Positions 5,669-7,743 of a stretch of 7,743 nt of DNA are shown here, in pieces. Within the stretch, counting starts at the first letter, position 1; every line of letters begins with the position of its first letter. Source of the stretch: Chloroflexota bacterium (lineage in GTDB: Bacteria > Chloroflexota > Limnocylindria > Limnocylindrales > CSP1-4); contig JACCQX010000009.1 in NCBI GenBank assembly GCA_013813905.1, positions 1 to 7,743 on the forward strand, given 5' to 3'. The translations under genes were made by a program, and so were the position numbers. The notes beneath the pieces were generated by a model, which saw nothing but the letters and a program-made list of their open reading frames with translations, had not been told where the DNA came from and made no database searches.

Positions 5669-6702
5669 GCGACCGGGTCAGGGGCCGAAGCGACGGAACG
5701 CTGAAGCGCGCCCGCCGCGCTTCGGAGATACGCGATCCGCAGGTGGCCGGAAGCAGTCCCCCGGTACCCGACGTGACGATCGTGGGCCAGGCGACGATCG
5801 ACGACATCCATCGCGAGGACGGCACGGTCCTCCCGGATACGCCGGGCGGCGCGGTACTGTACGCCACCGTCGGAGCTTCGATGTGGGGCATCAGGGTGGG
5901 TGTGGTCACGCGCTTCGGCGACGACTACGACCCCAGCTTTTCCCGGCAGGCTACCGCGGATCCCGCGCGCACCGACTGGAGCGGCGTGTCGTTCCTCGTG
6001 GGGGAGAGCATCCGGGATGTGGCCACCTACCATCCCGATGGCTCTCGCACCTATCGCTTCCGTAGCGCCCATCGGCTCCGTGAGCTCACGCCCGTCCCGG
6101 CAGACATCCCCAGCCACATGCTCCAGGCACCCTATGTCCACCTCGCGCCTGCCTCGCTTGGTCAGCAGCTCGCCCTCGCCGAGGCGGTCGGTGCCGCAGG
6201 AGCCGCCGTGTCCCTCGATACGGAGCGGCACTTCATCCGAGAGGACCCCGGACTCGTCCCTTCGCTCCTCGCCAAGGTCGACTTCTTCGTGCCCAGCCTT
6301 GAGCATCTGCAGCTGATCTTCGACTCGGAGGAGACGGCGCCACGCGCCTTCTGGCCCCAGATCAGCGAGCTCGGCCGGGCCTATGTCGTGGTCAAGTGGG
6401 GCGTCTTCGGTGCCTACGTCTTCGACATCAAGCGGCGCCTCGGCTGGCACATCGGCGTCGTGCGTGGGCTGCGTATCGAGGACGCCACCGGCGCAGGAGA
6501 CGCGTTCTGCGGCGGCTTCCTGGCGGGACTCATCAAGTGCGGCGATGTCGTCACGGCGGCGGCGTACGGGACCGTCAGCTCGTCATTCGTCCTCGAATCG
6601 CTGGGCGCGCGCCATCCCGCCCACTTCGACCGTGGGCTGGCGGCCAAGCGCCTGGAAGAGGTGGTGCGCACCATCCCGGTCCACCCCGACCGGCTCGAGT
6701 AG
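5665..6702 (+). CDS. PfkB-family (ribokinase-like) carbohydrate kinase
   Basis: A 345-residue cytoplasmic kinase expected to transfer phosphate from ATP to a hydroxymethyl group of a sugar, nucleoside or sugar conjugate. The fold starts near residue 37 with VTIVGQATIDDI (37-48). GG (61-62) marks the substrate-side motif, followed by the RVGVVTRFGDDY region (77-88). VVVKWGVFGAYVF (241-253) leads to the ATP/anion-hole motif ATGAGDAFCGGF (274-285), where D279 is the catalytic base. Residues 1-36 are a basic, polar extension not needed for the fold. GTG at 5665 is chosen because it forms a GTGA overlap with the permease stop and has AGGGG seven bases upstream. A later GTG at 5773 would remove the extension but lacks a ribosome-binding site. 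Substrate cannot be assigned. With a GlmS-like SIS enzyme downstream, an FrlD-like role (phosphorylating an imported sugar-amine conjugate) is attractive, and a nucleoside or ketohexose kinase is possible. Confidence 0.9.
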   Translation: MSDRVRGRSDGTLKRARRASEIRDPQVAGSSPPVPDVTIVGQATIDDIHREDGTVLPDTPGGAVLYATVGASMWGIRVGVVTRFGDDYDPSFSRQATADPARTDWSGVSFLVGESIRDVATYHPDGSRTYRFRSAHRLRELTPVPADIPSHMLQAPYVHLAPASLGQQLALAEAVGAAGAAVSLDTERHFIREDPGLVPSLLAKVDFFVPSLEHLQLIFDSEETAPRAFWPQISELGRAYVVVKWGVFGAYVFDIKRRLGWHIGVVRGLRIEDATGAGDAFCGGFLAGLIKCGDVVTAAAYGTVSSSFVLESLGARHPAHFDRGLAAKRLEEVVRTIPVHPDRLE

Positions 6703-6710
6703 AAGGGAGA
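6703..6710 (+). promoter_or_regulatory. Ribosome-binding site of the SIS-domain enzyme gene
   Basis: AAGGGAGA follows directly after the kinase stop codon and lies ten bases before the ATG at 6721. It is the main support for that start. Confidence 0.6.
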
Positions 6711-6720
6711 CCCGCTCCAG

Positions 6721-7743
6721 ATGACCATAGGCACGGCTGATGCGCAGTACCTGCTTCCCGGCGAGCTGGCTCTCCAGCCCGAGGTGATCCGGCGGGTGCT
6801 GACCGAGGTCGACCCGCTCGTGCCGGCGGTCGCCGCGGCGGTCGTGGAAGGCGGCATCCGCGACATCGTGATGACCGGCTGCGGCGACTCCCTTTTCTCG
6901 GCCATGGCGGCCTCGTTCGCGTTCCTGCGTTTCTCGCGCCGCCTGACGATCCCGGCTCATGCGTTGGAGTACTCCCGCGCCATCTATCGCTCCTCCGGGC
7001 CGGAGACCCTGGTCTGCGCACTCTCCTATTCCGGTGAGACGCGGCGCACGGTCGAGGCCGCGATCGCGGCCAAGAGTGTGGGTGCGAAGCTGCTGGGCAT
7101 CTCCCGGGACCGGACCGGGACCATCGCCGGACAAGCCGATCATTTTCTGCCGAACGCCTCGCTCGAGGAGCGCTCCAACTGCCGCACAGGCAGCTTCCAG
7201 GCCGCCTATCTGGCGCTCGTCCTGCTGGGCGCCCACACGGCGCATCGCTCCGGGGACCTGGACGACGCGGGACTGGAGTCGGTCCGGGAGGGGATCCGTG
7301 CCCTGGCCGACGCGGTGCAGCGGTACATCGAGCCCGCCGGTGAGCTCGGCAGGCGGGCCGCAGAGCACATCGGAAAAGCCGGGACGGTCCACTTCATCGG
7401 GGGTGGGGAAGCGCACGCGGTGGCGCTCTACGGAGCCGCGAAGCTCTACGAGACGAGCAGCCTGCCGGCCGTGCCGCAGGAGACCGAGCAGTTCGCGCAC
7501 TGCGAGATATTCAGCCTCGAGCGCGATTCGGTGGTGGTGGTGACCGCTCTGCGCGGGCCGTTCTATCAGCGCGCCGTGGAGGTCGCCGACGCCGTCCGAG
7601 CCATCGGGGCGATGGTCATCGGCGTCAGCGACGAGCCTGACTTCGAGCGACATGCGGACCTGCTGCTAGCGGTGCCGAGCGGCCCCTTCACGGACTTCTC
7701 GACCAGCCTCGCCGTCATCCCGCTCCAGTGGCTTGCCTTCCAC
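6721..7743 (+). CDS. Tandem SIS-domain sugar-phosphate enzyme (GlmS/FrlB-like), 3' end outside the window
   Basis: The frame is open from ATG 6721 through 341 codons to the window edge with no stop. The product is cytoplasmic and built from two sugar-isomerase (SIS) domains. SIS1 (about 45-175) has GCGDS (53-57) and the phosphosugar loop SYSGET (102-107). SIS2 (about 212 onward) has FIGGGEAHAVALYGAAKLYE (225-244) and ETEQFAHCE (254-262), where E256 and H260 fall near the conserved Glu and His of the GlmS E-x-K-H region. There is no N-terminal glutaminase domain, so it is not a full glucosamine-6-phosphate synthase. Proteins of this shape include FrlB-type fructosamine-6-phosphate deglycases, sugar-phosphate isomerases and amino-sugar deaminases. 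Family members run about 330-390 residues, so only a short tail should be missing. As the gene after a PfkB kinase, it most likely acts on that kinase's phosphorylated product. The exact reaction is not resolved. Confidence 0.88.
   Translation, partial: MTIGTADAQYLLPGELALQPEVIRRVLTEVDPLVPAVAAAVVEGGIRDIVMTGCGDSLFSAMAASFAFLRFSRRLTIPAHALEYSRAIYRSSGPETLVCALSYSGETRRTVEAAIAAKSVGAKLLGISRDRTGTIAGQADHFLPNASLEERSNCRTGSFQAAYLALVLLGAHTAHRSGDLDDAGLESVREGIRALADAVQRYIEPAGELGRRAAEHIGKAGTVHFIGGGEAHAVALYGAAKLYETSSLPAVPQETEQFAHCEIFSLERDSVVVVTALRGPFYQRAVEVADAVRAIGAMVIGVSDEPDFERHADLLLAVPSGPFTDFSTSLAVIPLQWLAFH

Noticed and set aside
5572..6450. Minus-strand open frame opposite the permease 2 end and the kinase gene
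   Set aside because: It overlaps two strongly supported genes and has no recognisable protein features.
6583..7653. 356-codon minus-strand open frame opposite the SIS-domain gene
   Set aside because: The plus strand is open to the window edge and encodes clear SIS motifs; the antisense translation is compositionally typical of a shadow frame.
1..7743. CRISPR arrays, tRNA or rRNA genes, insertion sequences, attachment sites
   Set aside because: No spaced repeats, no cloverleaf-like or rRNA-like sequence, and no transposase, integrase or terminal inverted repeats were seen; nearly all of the window is accounted for by the seven genes.

Overview
This 7.7 kb window comes from a high-GC bacterium: coding third positions are strongly G/C, and GTG starts are used alongside ATG. 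It holds seven genes and reads as one substrate-uptake and catabolism locus with its own regulator. The lineage cannot be fixed from the sequence. The lipoprotein with a long Ala/Pro/Gly/Thr linker, the G/C codon bias and the gene style would fit Chloroflexota or Actinomycetota, but this is only a guess.

Layout. On the minus strand (32-670) lies an XRE-family regulator with a C-terminal cupin domain. It is divergent from a tightly packed plus-strand array running to the right edge: a BMP-family substrate-binding lipoprotein (806-1945), a double-domain ABC ATPase (2020-3633), two BMP/RbsC-type permeases (3626-4747 and 4748-5668), a PfkB-family kinase (5665-6702), and a GlmS-like tandem-SIS-domain enzyme (6721 to beyond 7743, open at the edge). 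From the ATPase onward the genes overlap or abut (8 bp overlap, 0 bp, 4 bp overlap, 18 bp gap), which suggests one co-transcribed and translationally coupled operon. The only sizeable gap inside it, 74 bp after the lipoprotein gene, contains a strong stem-loop with no T-tract.

Control region. The 135 bp between the divergent genes contains an AT-rich patch with two related imperfect palindromes 29 bp apart (684-701 and 714-729), which overlap the candidate promoter elements in both directions. A perfect 14-bp palindrome (760-773) lies in the leader of the lipoprotein gene.

How it may work. The lipoprotein captures a solute outside the cell. The two permeases and the ATPase, in which only the first nucleotide-binding domain looks catalytically complete, import it. 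The kinase phosphorylates it, and the SIS enzyme isomerises, deaminates or cleaves the phosphosugar. The cupin regulator probably senses the substrate or an intermediate. BMP transporters usually carry nucleosides, but the binding protein here deviates at positions expected to contact nucleosides. The PfkB plus tandem-SIS pair recalls the FrlD/FrlB (fructoselysine kinase/deglycase) logic. The most interesting reading is therefore an uncharacterised uptake and degradation system for an amino-sugar, Amadori-type or related sugar conjugate. That substrate assignment is inference.
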